From Echinostoma caproni (taxonomy: Eukaryota > Platyhelminthes > Trematoda > Plagiorchiida > Echinostomatidae): a stretch of DNA of 64,000 bases. The notes below the pieces were generated by a model that was not told where the DNA came from, searched no databases, and worked only from the letters and a program-made list of their open reading frames with translations. The stretch's first letter is position 1. Every line of letters starts with the position of its first letter. This document shows, one piece after another, positions 13,601 through 25,315 of this stretch. The position numbers were made by a program, and so were the translations under genes. The stretch is taken from the NCBI GenBank assembly GCA_900618425.1, contig UZAN01039383.1:128557-192556 (forward strand). Reading direction: 5' to 3'.

Positions 13601-16150
13601 ATAAGACAGCTCCATTCTCGGTTTTGTAAATAGCGTCTGCTTCAACTGATAAAAACAAACGTTTAACAGTAATGCAGTCACGCGATCAAGCGATCAAGTG
13701 ATGGATTGTTTTGTAGCAAAGATGGCAGAATAAAGAGGGTTTAGGTTTAATAATTATCATGGGTTATTATTGTTATTCAGATAACATAGGCTATTCTCAG
13801 GGTTAGTTTGCATATTTTTGTGAAAATCGCGGAGAAACGGAGGGAATGCTGCCTGTATTTTGTTCTGCTTTAAGTTTCAAACCAAGATTGTTATCAAACT
13901 GCATATTTACTGAGTGATTTCTTTTAGTTTAACAATGCAAAAGCGTTGAGAAATTTGCTTTCCAATCGTAAATGCTTAGGTTACTGAAGCCATCATAGAT
14001 AGAGAATTTTTTCAGCACGACACAACAACACTGAAAGCACATACTGTGTAACTGTCCTCAATGTTCTGTTTCTGAACACTAGCATAAAAGCTGCATCATA
14101 AAACAGAACTGTTCAATTCTAATATCATTTTTAATAGTGAAGGTAAAACCATTGGTATAAAGAAATCAACGGGTACCGCTCAGATAACGCCCCTAGCAGC
14201 TCAGGTTCAATCTAAGAAATTCTCAGTCATGTGCCACGGAACAACATTTATTGAAAATTGCAAAATATGCAGTTTTATAGCGGTATCTTAGGGGTCATTC
14301 AGTATCGCGAATTTAAAGAATTTAAAATATCTCACTGGAGTGAACTTTTGTCTTAACAGCAATGAACTCAAGACATTTATATCCGATATTCGAAATCACT
14401 TCACATTTGACAGCACAGTAGTCACGGTGTCCACGTTTGAAACCTCTGGATGCAATGTGAGGAAGAAAGAACTTCAACGTTCCCAAAAAACAAAACATAA
14501 AGTCTATAAAGCAATAGACTTCAAAGACTGAGCCGGTATTTGTGAGTATTTGAACCACACTTGGTATTCTACCGCCGTGTTCACTACCTCATTGAGTAAA
14601 TGGTCTGTGACAACGATTTAGTAATCCTTTCGTTTGTGCTCTTTATATGATCTCCAAAGACTCTTCAATGTGACATTACTGTGGTCAGTGTTCTTCAAAT
14701 GTCCCCCGGGAATGGTGCTTGCATTTCTCTGTGCTGGCATCAAAATCGCTCGGTACGAACAGCATCACCTTCCTAAGGCTAACCTTAATAAGAGAGCCGT
14801 CGTGATCGTGACAGTGTTCAGTGGTATATGTTCCTTTGAGCACCTTTCACGAAGATGTTCTACCATCCATTAGTTTAAACAGGGAAGAAAAGTGTTATAT
14901 ATTTGTTCGGAAAATCAGATCAAGATTCTTTCGAAAAACCATGACTCAAAAAAGTGGCTTCAGATTATACATTATTCCAGTCAATGCCATATTCGTGTTC
15001 CCCAACACCTTGATATTCAGACAGATCTTCCTGTGCATGTGTTCTCACCCTTTTTGGTGGCACATAATGTGTGCTGTTAGAGATCTATCGTTGAACGTGA
15101 AACTCAGAATACGAACCGTTTAAAGTTAAATATGCTCAACTGTTTAAAACTTTCGTTCATTCAGTTCGCGAAAATGGAATCACTTAGGCTATAACTCACG
15201 CTGTTCGTCTACCCACGTTTGAGCCAGCACCGATTGTGATCAATGTTCCTCAATAAGTCACTCCGTTCCACGTTTTTGGTCCTTTTACTATCCCTCTGTC
15301 AACCTAAAAATATGGATATTTTGCGAGTGTATGAAGTGTGTTGCATATCTTTTATCCTACTTTGGTTTCTTGGGAAACACCATAGAAACACCTAGTTGTC
15401 GTTGTTGTTCATGACTGGAATCTCGCAGTTTGTTCCCTAATGCATAGATCTCAGCTGATTTTATCCGAGTTCTGTTTGATGGAAACCAGCCTGATTGTAA
15501 GAGAAGAAAAAGTAACCAGTCCCACCTGACTGGAGTAATTCATACGTGTCTGGACACGAACTGTTCCTCAGTACATTTAACTATCCATTTTCATTGCGAG
15601 CGCTGAATTATTGATGAGAAGAAACATATTCACTGACATCCGAAATGTGGGTCAGAATTGATTTTTATCCAATTCTCGAACTTGTTTCATCACTGCATCT
15701 CGTTAACAAATTTGCTTTGAAAAGAATGATGCATTGGTTACACAAATATCACATACAAAACCTGTATCAGTAACAAATATATCATACAGGTTTCATCAAC
15801 GTGCAGAGGAGAAAAAGATACCTTGAAACCCATCATCCTACTGCTTAGACCAGTATGTTTCTGTGCGTATGCCCACATACACCAGTTTGTAATATGTTCA
15901 CTTGTTTGCTTGTAACTTTTTGAAGTCATCCCCCGGTATCGCGCACATGCGCACACATCCGTCGTTGGTATCGTGATAATTTGACAACCGTATCTTTGTT
16001 GGTCGAATGTCATTCACCGCCAAGAGGAGGGGGGGGGCGTGGATTTGTGTGGGTCTAAGGTATTTGCAAACAAAAGACGCAGCTTTGACATGCCATCTCA
16101 AATCCTCTTTTTTGTGGTCCACGACAGCTTGTTTGTCATTTTGTGCGCAG
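10651..16150. other. Gene-free stretch
   Basis: Holds one TA microsatellite and no recognised gene or element. It could be intronic if the signal-peptide exon at 8.9 kb belongs with the candidate exons at 16.1-16.9 kb. Confidence 0.5.
13264..13287. repeat. (TA)n microsatellite
   Basis: About twelve uninterrupted TA units. Confidence 0.95.
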
Positions 16151-16343
16151 AGAAGCAAGCAGTCACAGGTCATTGACGCTACGGATGCTCACAGCACCAT
16201 CCCGACGATAGATCTAGCCTCGGAAACCAAATGTCACACATTGAAAAGTTTTCATCCGTGCCCAGGCCTGTTAGCCGAATGTGTCAAGTTGTTCGCCTTC
16301 AATTATTGTGAACTCCACGGAGAAATTCATTTATTGTATTCAG
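16151..16343 (+). CDS. Possible internal exon, cysteine-containing, unknown function
   Basis: An open frame follows a strong acceptor (pyrimidine-rich tract ending tgcgcag at 16150). It contains a C-x9-C-x6-C-x8-C pattern beginning KCHTLKSFHPC. It can end at CAG|GTTCAC (16344) in phase 1, which matches the start phase of the candidate exon at 16680. The surrounding 134-codon frame is about as long as the longest expected by chance in a window of this size and composition, so length alone is no evidence. Confidence 0.22.
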
Positions 16344-16679
16344 GTTCACCTTGGTTGTGGGCGGTTGAAGTAATGTATGTTGTATACCATTTTTATGAGG
16401 AAGGTTTATAAACTCGGTCTGGAGGATTTGTGTTTGGTGATAAAGATTGATATTTATCGTCGGGGTTAAAAAGAACGCCTCACTGGGTACACCCTCAAAG
16501 AGAACTAGACTCTTAATTCGAGCTTCAACATACACCTGCGATCAAATTGAAAAAAAGATTAACCTCAATGTTCAAAGCAAGAAATAATAGATCGTCATGT
16601 TTAAAACAAACATTATTGAAGAACATTTTCCGTACAATAGGTTTGCTCATTTGCTTTGTTCCATGACACTTGAGGTCAG

Positions 16680-16883
16680 GACGATTTGATGCTGAGACAG
16701 TACAACAGTATAATCTGCGGGATGTACATGATCAAAAGGCACCACTTAGTGGCATGTTAGGAATACTCAGGGGAAACGTTTCAGCGCATACCTTTATCAT
16801 CAGAAAAGACACGGAAGATCTTGAACTATACACTAAACTCCTGACATGTCTTCTTGTAAATAGATATTTGGAATCCAAAAGAG
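16680..16883 (+). CDS. Possible internal exon, unknown function
   Basis: Lies in a 150-codon open frame, the longest outside the cadherin. The bounds used are an acceptor (gaggtcag, 16679) and a donor (GAG|GTGAAG, 16884). The start needs one base from the previous exon, which both 8882-8942 and 16151-16343 would provide. The sequence (for example VQQYNLRDVHDQKAPLSG) shows no domain I know, signal or membrane segment. A frame of this length can arise by chance here. Confidence 0.2.
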
Positions 16884-17269
16884 GTGAAGATATTAAGCAA
16901 TTTTGGGTATTTCCGTTCCTCCTCCCTGCTTTTATGAAGTCAAACGCGAACACTAGGGGGATTGATTCCAAAACGTCCATCATTACCACTTTCTGTACAG
17001 AACTCAACAGGAGAAAACTGTCACATCCAGATAAAGTAGATCATGCCGTTCCAGTAATTGTGTGGTTTTTCAATTTACTTGTATCCCATTTACACTACAA
17101 CAGCAGATTTATCGTTGTCTGAAAATTGCAGTTCATACAGTGAAAAGATGGTCTCCCTCACTTGTTGGCTCAAAAGTGATTATCGCATGCTCAACCGCAC
17201 GTATATACAAGGAATTCAAAGCTCGGTTGAACCAATCGCTTTAAGGGAACAATGTGGCTTTCAAGGGTA

Positions 17270-17420
17270 TCTAGCTTGGAATAATCCATCCGGTTGTTCA
17301 CAGGGATACAGATAGTGAGTACTGCTGACGAGCCACGAACAGGAAGCAATAGCTGTCCAGTACCATCAGTCGGTCATCACAAATCTTTCCTCGATTACGA
17401 ATGTGGCTTTCATGTGCAAT
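17270..17420 (+). mobile_element. Degenerate SINE with hammerhead remnant (copy B)
   Basis: The central part (17319-17363) aligns with the hammerhead cassette of the other SINE copies, ending agctgtccagtacc. The tRNA-like head is not clearly recognisable, so the 5' limit is approximate. It overlaps no firm gene. Confidence 0.55.
17319..17363 (+). ncRNA. Hammerhead ribozyme motif, broken (copy B)
   Basis: Stem I is GTACTG with CAGTAC, perfectly paired, and differs from copy A at one base on each strand in a compensatory way. The first core strand CTGACGA is intact, the only intact one in the window. Stem II is lost, and the second core strand reads GCAA instead of GAAA. The cleavage triplet GTC is present. 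Not expected to cleave. Confidence 0.6.
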
Positions 17421-20400
17421 AACTCGTGGCACAGTTGGTAGTTGGTTTGACCAGTCTATGCAATAAAAATACACTAATCCGATTTTGACTGCTCTTCGTT
17501 GTCGAATTTTCTCACTTGTTTACCCTAACTGGACAGTATCAGAAATATGACTAGCTGGGGATGATTGAACATATATATTACGGATAAGAAAGAAGAAAAT
17601 AATTTTAATATTGGAAAAAGGACGAAAGCATGTGAAAGAAATTTCGCTCTAAATTGGGAATGAGAACGACACGCAAATGTGAGCGTTAGATACCATTTTT
17701 TCCTCTCAACCAATCAATCAATAATAGTCACAACACGAATATTATGTCCGATAGTTACGTGAGCCATTGATATGAATGCATACTGGATCGAAAATTCGCT
17801 AACAATTCCGTCATATTTTGCCTCTGTTGGCATAAAGCACAAGTATATTTTATTCTGAAAAGGGAGTAATTTGGAATCACCAATTTACCTTTAGATGTAG
17901 ATATTTGAGTATGATACCAATTCTGTAATAATTTGCAATAAATCATGTGATCATTTAAATGGAGCAGTATGTTACAACTCACGAACAGGTTTCATTGAAT
18001 GAAACTGCTACTGTAGCTGAGTTGGTTCAAAAACGTTGCCCCTGGTCGGACGCAGCATATTGCACTGGAAATAATCGGTCGGACTAGGTAAAATCCTGAA
18101 TATATTAGAAAATTTGAATTGCCACCAGCAAAATTGATTCAAATCGGTTTGCCTGAACTACAGTGTAATACAAAATTTTGTGCTGATGCGTAGGACGAGA
18201 TTTGATGAACAACCTCACTGCAGCTTCGTCGCCTGTTAGGAAATCACTGATACAGCGTCATCTGAATCAAGACTTCGTATAAAGTATAACACCAAAAATA
18301 GTATCAATTTATTGACAAATAAGATCGTTTCAAAGAATTCTTTAGTGTAAGTCAAATAGGTCTCATCATCTTACAGGTGAAAACATTCTTCAGTGTAATT
18401 ACTATGCATGAAAGAGAATTATTTAGTTAAATAATTTTCACTACTCCAGTAATAAAAGAAGACGTAAGATTTTTCTGCTTCAATAAGTTTTGCAATGAAT
18501 GGGCTTAATCACTGGAATACGAAATCTAAACAGACAGTACTTTTATTACATAAAAAACGTGGAAAGTCATCATCTTGAATGACGCAAACAACTTTACTCT
18601 GCGCACTTTCGATTGCAGTAAAATTCTTCGCGTTCGCATAAGAAATCAAATATTCAAGAATTGAAGTAAACCATAAATCGCATTCACGGAAATGAATGAC
18701 ATCGGAAACGAAGGGACCAGTAACGGACTTTTAACGCCATGAAACTCTGCAAAATGCTGTATGAGCAATTTAGCAAACTTAGAGACAATTGAGAAATATT
18801 AACGCAGAGTATTTATTCTGAAACGTATTTCATTATTTACAAACAAAAACCATACACCTTCTGGTGGCAGTTTTGATGGCTGTCTTATGATTGCTTATTT
18901 GGGTAAAAATCAAAATGGATATATCGTGAGCCGAGTTAAATAGAAGATGGAGACTCCACCGGAAAGTTACAAGGATAATCAGTGGATGCACGAGCATCAC
19001 CGTTTGTCCCTCTCGGTCAACGTGGTTAACGATCGATTACAAAACTCCCGCGGTTGCCGTATAGCCACCCAACTGCAACACATATGGTTCAGTTTACTAG
19101 TTAAAGTTTTCAAAATTCTCTGGCACGTTTCACAAATGCCAATATGAATTGTAGATCAATTGTCTGCAGCAAACGGAACTAGGGAAAGCGCATGGCAATC
19201 CTCCCAATGGTTTGCAATCGTAAACAAAGTTGGGCAACAATAAAAGCAAACCGATTTGATCAGTGCTATTCACCTGCCTTCCGTTCAGAATGCGAGAAAT
19301 AAAATGTCTTAAGATAACCCCCTCAAAGGTAACCCCCACTCCTGTCGCCTGTAAATTGATGGAAGTAACATTATACCATCCCTATGGAAACTCATTTACA
19401 ACGATGTGTTTATAAGGTGACATGTTCTTCAAAATAAGTTTTCAACTGCAACATTTCAAGTTATGGTTAGCATTAAAAGTTTTGTTCTACGTTTTGCGTA
19501 TTTGATAAACCAAGTGAACAAGCAGAAAATCCTCACCTCAGGGGAAAGAAAAAGAACCAGTTTCCTTAGAAAATGGATGTGTGAACAATTCCGATTAATT
19601 GCAGCTGATCTCGGGAAATATCTGACCAAAATCGCTGAATGATGTGATATATTTTTTTCAATTCAAACACATTTTTTGGAAATTTGAAATGAAGAAATCT
19701 CAAATGTTCAGATCAAAACATATCGAACAAAATAGCTGCCCAAATCAACCGATTGGTTTGATTTAATTAATTCTTCCATGAGCTGATGCATGTTTCCTGA
19801 GATGAGAATTTGGTTGAGTGACCGAGGCTGTCTGATGAACGCCTTTTGCATGTGTATTGATACGGCACTACTGTTTACAGCCACCCTACGAAAGAATGTA
19901 TCATTGCAATTTCGCGACCGTTTGGCAATCTCTGGGTGTCACGACCGAAGGCTTCAAAAAGCTGATGGGCTTTGAGAATGAAGAATATGTAAGAGATCGA
20001 CTTGGGTGAGCTGAAACCAAGTAATTTATGTGCGCTATTCACTGCAAACAATAATGATAACAACTTTCCCGGGATAACTCGCATCGAGTAAAAGTTCGCA
20101 CCCTGAATTATTCCTCCACGCCACATTGCCAGCGAAGCCGAGGAAATAGCTTTTAGGCTGATATCAATAGTTTGCCCATCAGAATGACAATGAGTTTTCT
20201 AATACCTGTTTACTTCATCCAAATAGAATTTACTTCTAACTGTGTCGTTGTAATATTTCATAAATAAGTTGAATTGGGAAATGTTTCAGCTATTATATTT
20301 CTTTTCTAGTTAAATAAATTTTATATAACATATAATGTGCACGTGTCCAGATTGCATCTATCGGGACTGCGCGTAATGCATGATTCAGTTGTTGTATCGA

Positions 20401-21998
20401 TAAAAACATATATGGGTTTTTTGTACAGAAATCTGCTTCTCAAGAAATTTTGCATCTTATTTTATTGTGTTCTCAAATGAAGCGTCACAGGCTAATTCAG
20501 AACCCCGAAAGCCGTAGTGAAACTACGCATTTACTGTAAGCCACTTAGATGTACATATATAAAGTATTCGAGGGATATTTTACGCTTAAATGTTTGTTCA
20601 TTTGTTTCTGATATAAGGCACATATCTATGACGGGTTTTGTGCAAACCAACCTTCGGAAAACAATACCAGTTAGATAATGCAGAAATTCGTTCAAGTGAA
20701 TAATGTTTTGATTATTAGTCACCAATTCAACTAGGTTTTTCAGACCATTTGCTCAACAGGACAAAACTGTTCCCAGAATGACGAGGTTAACAGATTAGCT
20801 TTTTACTTATAATAACTTTACAGTTTTTAAAAAAAAACCCTTATCACATTTTGTTTTGTCTTTTGAGTTCTGAACTGCCACTGAGGATAGCTTTAAACGC
20901 GGAATGAAGCGTAAGTAGAAAAATGTATAGACGCGCTGAAAACATCTACTAATGGGTCGAAATTTCGGTCTACTTGAATATGATTACACTGGAAAAGTAA
21001 ATTAATCAACTAAGCTCTACTACGATATTACGGGTTACATAAACCGTGTGAACATCAGTTGAATCTGGGAAATTAAGCCTGACACGAACGTTTATCAGTT
21101 TATCTTTAGGAGATGGTGTGGGGGGGGACAACATTGTATAATCCCCGGAGCGAGTTGACGTCACCTTATTCCAACGAAGTGCTCATTAACATCAATGACC
21201 AAATAGCAAATATGCTATTATTGTTCTTATTTGGGAGGTTGAATACTTTAACTAATTTTTGGCAGCTTTCACGCTAGAATCGGGGAAAAAACAAAGAAGC
21301 AATTGCATCAAACAATGGCAAGTTTATTCCAAAGTGGAGTGAAATACATCCCGTGTCCACAATTCAAGCCACTCGCACGTGAAATCAGTCCGTAGTTTGG
21401 TGGGAACTGAGCCCCAAGTGTAACCGTCTGACATATCAAAACTTATCAATGTTTATTACCGTACACGCAATATGTTGCTTTCACATGGCTCCCTTTGTGT
21501 AAACAAAACAAAATGAGGCAAAACCAAAAATTTTCGGTTTATCGGAGTGGAAAATTCAGACTGAAACGAAAACGATACAACCTTGGTTAGTGCAACATTG
21601 AACTTTTTACCGAAAATACGGAGATATTGGTAGAGAGGAAATAGAGTTTTAAAAGTATTGTGCGCAGAATTTGAAAATAAGAGAGCAGCAACCCCGTAAA
21701 CCGAAAATCAGATATGAAAATAAGTAATAAACAACTATGAATCGTATTAGACAGTTAAATTTATTCAGCCCAACTTATAAACGAACTTTGAAGACACATT
21801 CGGTACTGGTGGCGGACATGCATCGCTTTAATCTGAGTGACCTATACTTTTACACTAAAGAAGACTAGTGTGTGAAGACTTCTTTTTGAAATCTTTTAAT
21901 ATCTGCCAATGGTCGCAACTCATTGTGATGTTTGAACTATTTAAGCAGCTTGGGTTATTCGAAAGATTGTTTTCTCCACTCTAATCACATTTATCTAA

Positions 21999-22013
21999 CT
22001 TAACCNCTTAACC
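21999..22013. other. Single N with 7-bp flanking duplication
   Basis: The bases cttaacc stand on both sides of one N at 22006, the same pattern as the scar at 25787. Probably a contig join. Confidence 0.6.
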
Positions 22014-23124
22014 ATTTCATCAAGTCCTACGATATCTGGTACCTCCTCAAACGAAAATTGGTTACAGTTTTCTGAAATGTGTCACGGCGATCAAAAGCGA
22101 ATTAAATCATTCGCAAATAACTTCGGTTCTGAGATTATTTTCAATGATATAAGCAGGATGAATTTGCTGTTTAATAAATTTGTGCCATTGATCAAAAAGT
22201 TTGAGGCTTGGTAGAAATTAAAATAATTCCAATCCCGCTCATCGTTCACCTCCATCTGAATTCACTGTCCTGTCCACGTTTGGATTAAAGACAAACATGG
22301 TACTTAATAGTACAATCCTGCATAATAAGCTAACTTTGATACAATGCATAAGACTGTGCTCAGTAATCATTGGGGAACACTTCTTAGTATCCCATGTTTG
22401 CTGTGTATACATAAATACCTCCAGTTTAACTGCTCACGAATACATCATTTAATTCAATGAGGTACTGGTCCCATGTGGTCTCACTGTCTTCTTACAATTA
22501 GATTTCGTGAAAACAATTTAAAAGCTGTTAAATGGTGATGGTGAAATAATTTGCTTAGCTCGTGAGATGGATTCCGGTAGATTATACCGATACTATTCGT
22601 AGAATTCGTCCTACATGCTTCCCAGTTTTATCACAATTATCCGTAAGCGTTTTGGGTAGTTCAGCCTAGAAACAACTGGATTATTAGTTTTGGCCTACCA
22701 AATCAGCCGCTTGTGTGACCGTTGGATAGAGACGCAGGAGACATCGATTCTTGGGTACAAATCTCATCGAAATCTTTCATAGTTAACTATGTTTAAACTT
22801 ATGAGTCTCGGGAACTGACGCAAAGAAGCTGTGTAACTGTTTGTCATTCGACAGTGCTGTTTATTGCACTGGAATGTACCATGATGAAAATATACGTAGA
22901 TAAATCCGGAACACACGCAAGCATGACAAGATGTTCATGCTGTATTCCCCGAAGATACAAAACTCGAGCGCTGCGGGAATTTAAGTGTCATCATGTTCCA
23001 TTCTGAAAGATGGTTGCTTCAGTAAGCGGAGAAAAGCTTATAACAATGCATGCCCTATGTTTATCCGTTCGATTAGTCTAAAATTGACAACTGAATCCGA
23101 AATGCGATGGCAATGTTTGTAACC

Positions 23125-23272
23125 GACAAAGAGCACTGGACAGCTGTTTCGTCCTGTTTGGCACTCGTTAGCAGTGCGTACTTTTTGTGTCCCTGTCAGG
23201 ATTAGAACCGCGAACTTTCAGGTTGGGACTTCCAACCCCTACCACTGAGTTACACGGTAGATGGTCAACGCC
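23125..23272 (-). mobile_element. tRNA-derived SINE with hammerhead cassette (copy A)
   Basis: Reading on the minus strand, a tRNA-like head has an A box (taactcagtggtagggg, 23236-23252) and a B box (ggttctaatcctg, 23197-23209). It is followed by a hammerhead-like cassette and a short tail. It is the most intact copy in the window. The head supplies a probable internal RNA polymerase III promoter, as in tRNA-derived SINEs generally. No protein is encoded; mobilisation would need a LINE partner. Confidence 0.8.
23133..23177 (-). ncRNA. Hammerhead ribozyme motif, type I, degenerate core (copy A)
   Basis: Stem I is a perfect 6-bp pairing, GCACTG with CAGTGC. The first core strand is CTAACGA where the hammerhead needs CTGANGA, a change at the invariant G. 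Stem II is GTGC with GGAC around an AAACA-type loop (one mismatch). The second core strand GAAA is intact. Stem III is only two base pairs (AC with GT) closed by AGCT, and the cleavage triplet GTC is intact. The arrangement matches the Schistosoma Sm-alpha hammerhead; this copy is probably inactive because of the core change. Confidence 0.75.
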
Positions 23273-25315
23273 TTGTGCGAAAGGCTCTTCATGGATCATC
23301 AAGAGTGCCTGGTGCCTTTTAATAATCGAATGGGCTAATCCAGGCTGGCTACTCTGAATCCGAAATAAACTAAATTGTTTTTTGTTCTGTCACATGCAGG
23401 AGTGTAACGCTTGCAGTACTAGTCCCTCAAATGCAATGTGATCACAACAATACCCTTTTAGGATTTATTGCCTAACAGGAGTACCCAAGGATAAAGGAGT
23501 AGTTTTGAAAGCTGCAATTATGCACCAACTCCGTGGTTAGGGCACATCTTGATAAAACCAATTGCTGTGAACCACCTGAAAAGGGTTTGATAACTGTATC
23601 AGGGTGAAGAGACGGCCGGTCTGGTCTGCGTTCTATATATTATTCCTTCACGTATCTGTCTCATCACTGTGCAAACCATCTCCACAATCAGCTCCATCGG
23701 ACTTCTAACGATTTTCGAACAGTAAGCCAAAGTACGGGCTCAGGTGCTTTCCCATGTCGTTCAAGAAGGCAACAGTTGATTAGCTACAGTGATGTTTTAC
23801 GCGTGGATAAACAACTGGCGCCAGGTTAATTAGACCGACAGAATATGCAGTATCTATTGGTGACAAAAATCATCCCTTAGAATTCCCTGATCGGGATGAC
23901 AAAGTACCCAATTAAGCACCCACCTGTTGTTTCAACTTGTTTTATATGAAACAGTTAGACTGAAAGGCTTCTGTGATTTTGGATTATGTATGTACATATA
24001 GATGCATATGTATGTGTATGTCATACATAACAGTCTTATTAATACGAGATCCAGAAGGGTTCGGTAGTCACTCCAGGAAACTTCTGCTCTCCTGATGAAT
24101 CAGTTTCCGGTTCTATTTCCCAGTAAGTACACATTTCGAGCCACAATTTAGGAGGAACTGTAGGCACACATATTACGACGAAATGCAATTGCGAAGTAAG
24201 TTCTCCGGTTGGCAAATGTGATTCAAACCAGTTTTGACATGGGTCTGTAAATGTATTTCTCGTGAAAATGACTTCATACTACTAATCACTTCCGTCCAGT
24301 TTGAACTACATTCGACTTGGCCTACAGTTCCGGTCGACAGAAGAGAAATCAAATCGGAACATCACATTTGAAAATGCACCTGCACAGCCTCGGATAACAC
24401 ACGGGTTCATCTACAGACTTACTGAGTTCATGCATGTGCTGTCAACCGTACTTATATTGATTGCGAATGTGGTACAATGATGTGCTTCTAATCCTCATTT
24501 TAGGCTCAAGTGATTGATGCGTATCTGAAACTTTTTAGATAATTTCTTTTGCAAACGGGAAACTTCTTTCCATGAATAAACCAAGAACCTGGTTTATTTT
24601 TTCAAGAAATTTATGTTTCTCGTTTCACTTTAGCAGAAACAAAAATAAAATGAATAATGCTCACTCCGTCGTGGTTTACAGTAGTTGAGCACTATTTCAC
24701 CTATTCACCTCACTTGGCAATTCATTCACCTAGAGATTTTCTGTACTTCTCCGCAAACAAACCAATGAATTAGTAATTCAACTCGGATAGTCACGTACTT
24801 GAATTAACACTGGTTGGAATAACTTGAACCAACTCAGGTATCAAAAATATGCCTCAGGTATTTGACTAAGAATGTATGCGTAGTTTGCGCTTTTCATCAG
24901 CGCATATGCTCCCTTTGATAGAGGTAAACTTTTATTGTGGTTTACTTTTTAAATGCGCATGTGAAAAGACTCATTTTTATCGGGTTAGATCACCGCTGTA
25001 AGAATGAGACAATTGAATGGTTTGCCGAAATACATCAGACCGACCAAATTCACAGAAATGCAATTCAATAAACCAGGCTCCAGTATTCAGACAGCATTTA
25101 TCATATTATTGTAAAATACTACACTTAAGCTGTTGCCTGAAAATGGTCGGTGCGTAGACCGGGTCTCATAAGCAGAATGACAACACACATGCATTACTGC
25201 ATCCTGTTTGTGCTAGAAAGTAAAAATACTGAGTTCAGCCAAGATAATGATTGATTAAATTTAGTCCCGGTCATTTTCTTCACTAAAGAATCCACATGTG
25301 TAAATGGTGACTTAC

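Larger units (their letters stand above)
17421..25315. other. Gene-free stretch, probably protocadherin intron in its right part
   Basis: Apart from the SINE at 23.1 kb and an N at 22006 nothing is recognised. Between 20.73 and 25.28 kb no open frame of 60 codons exists on either strand. The right edge is the GTAAGT donor of the protocadherin exon, so at least the right part should be intron on the minus strand. No cadherin motif was spotted here. Confidence 0.55.

Noticed and set aside
24085..24115. CTGATGA in a hairpin-like context
   Set aside because: No GAAA and no pairing partner for stem I.
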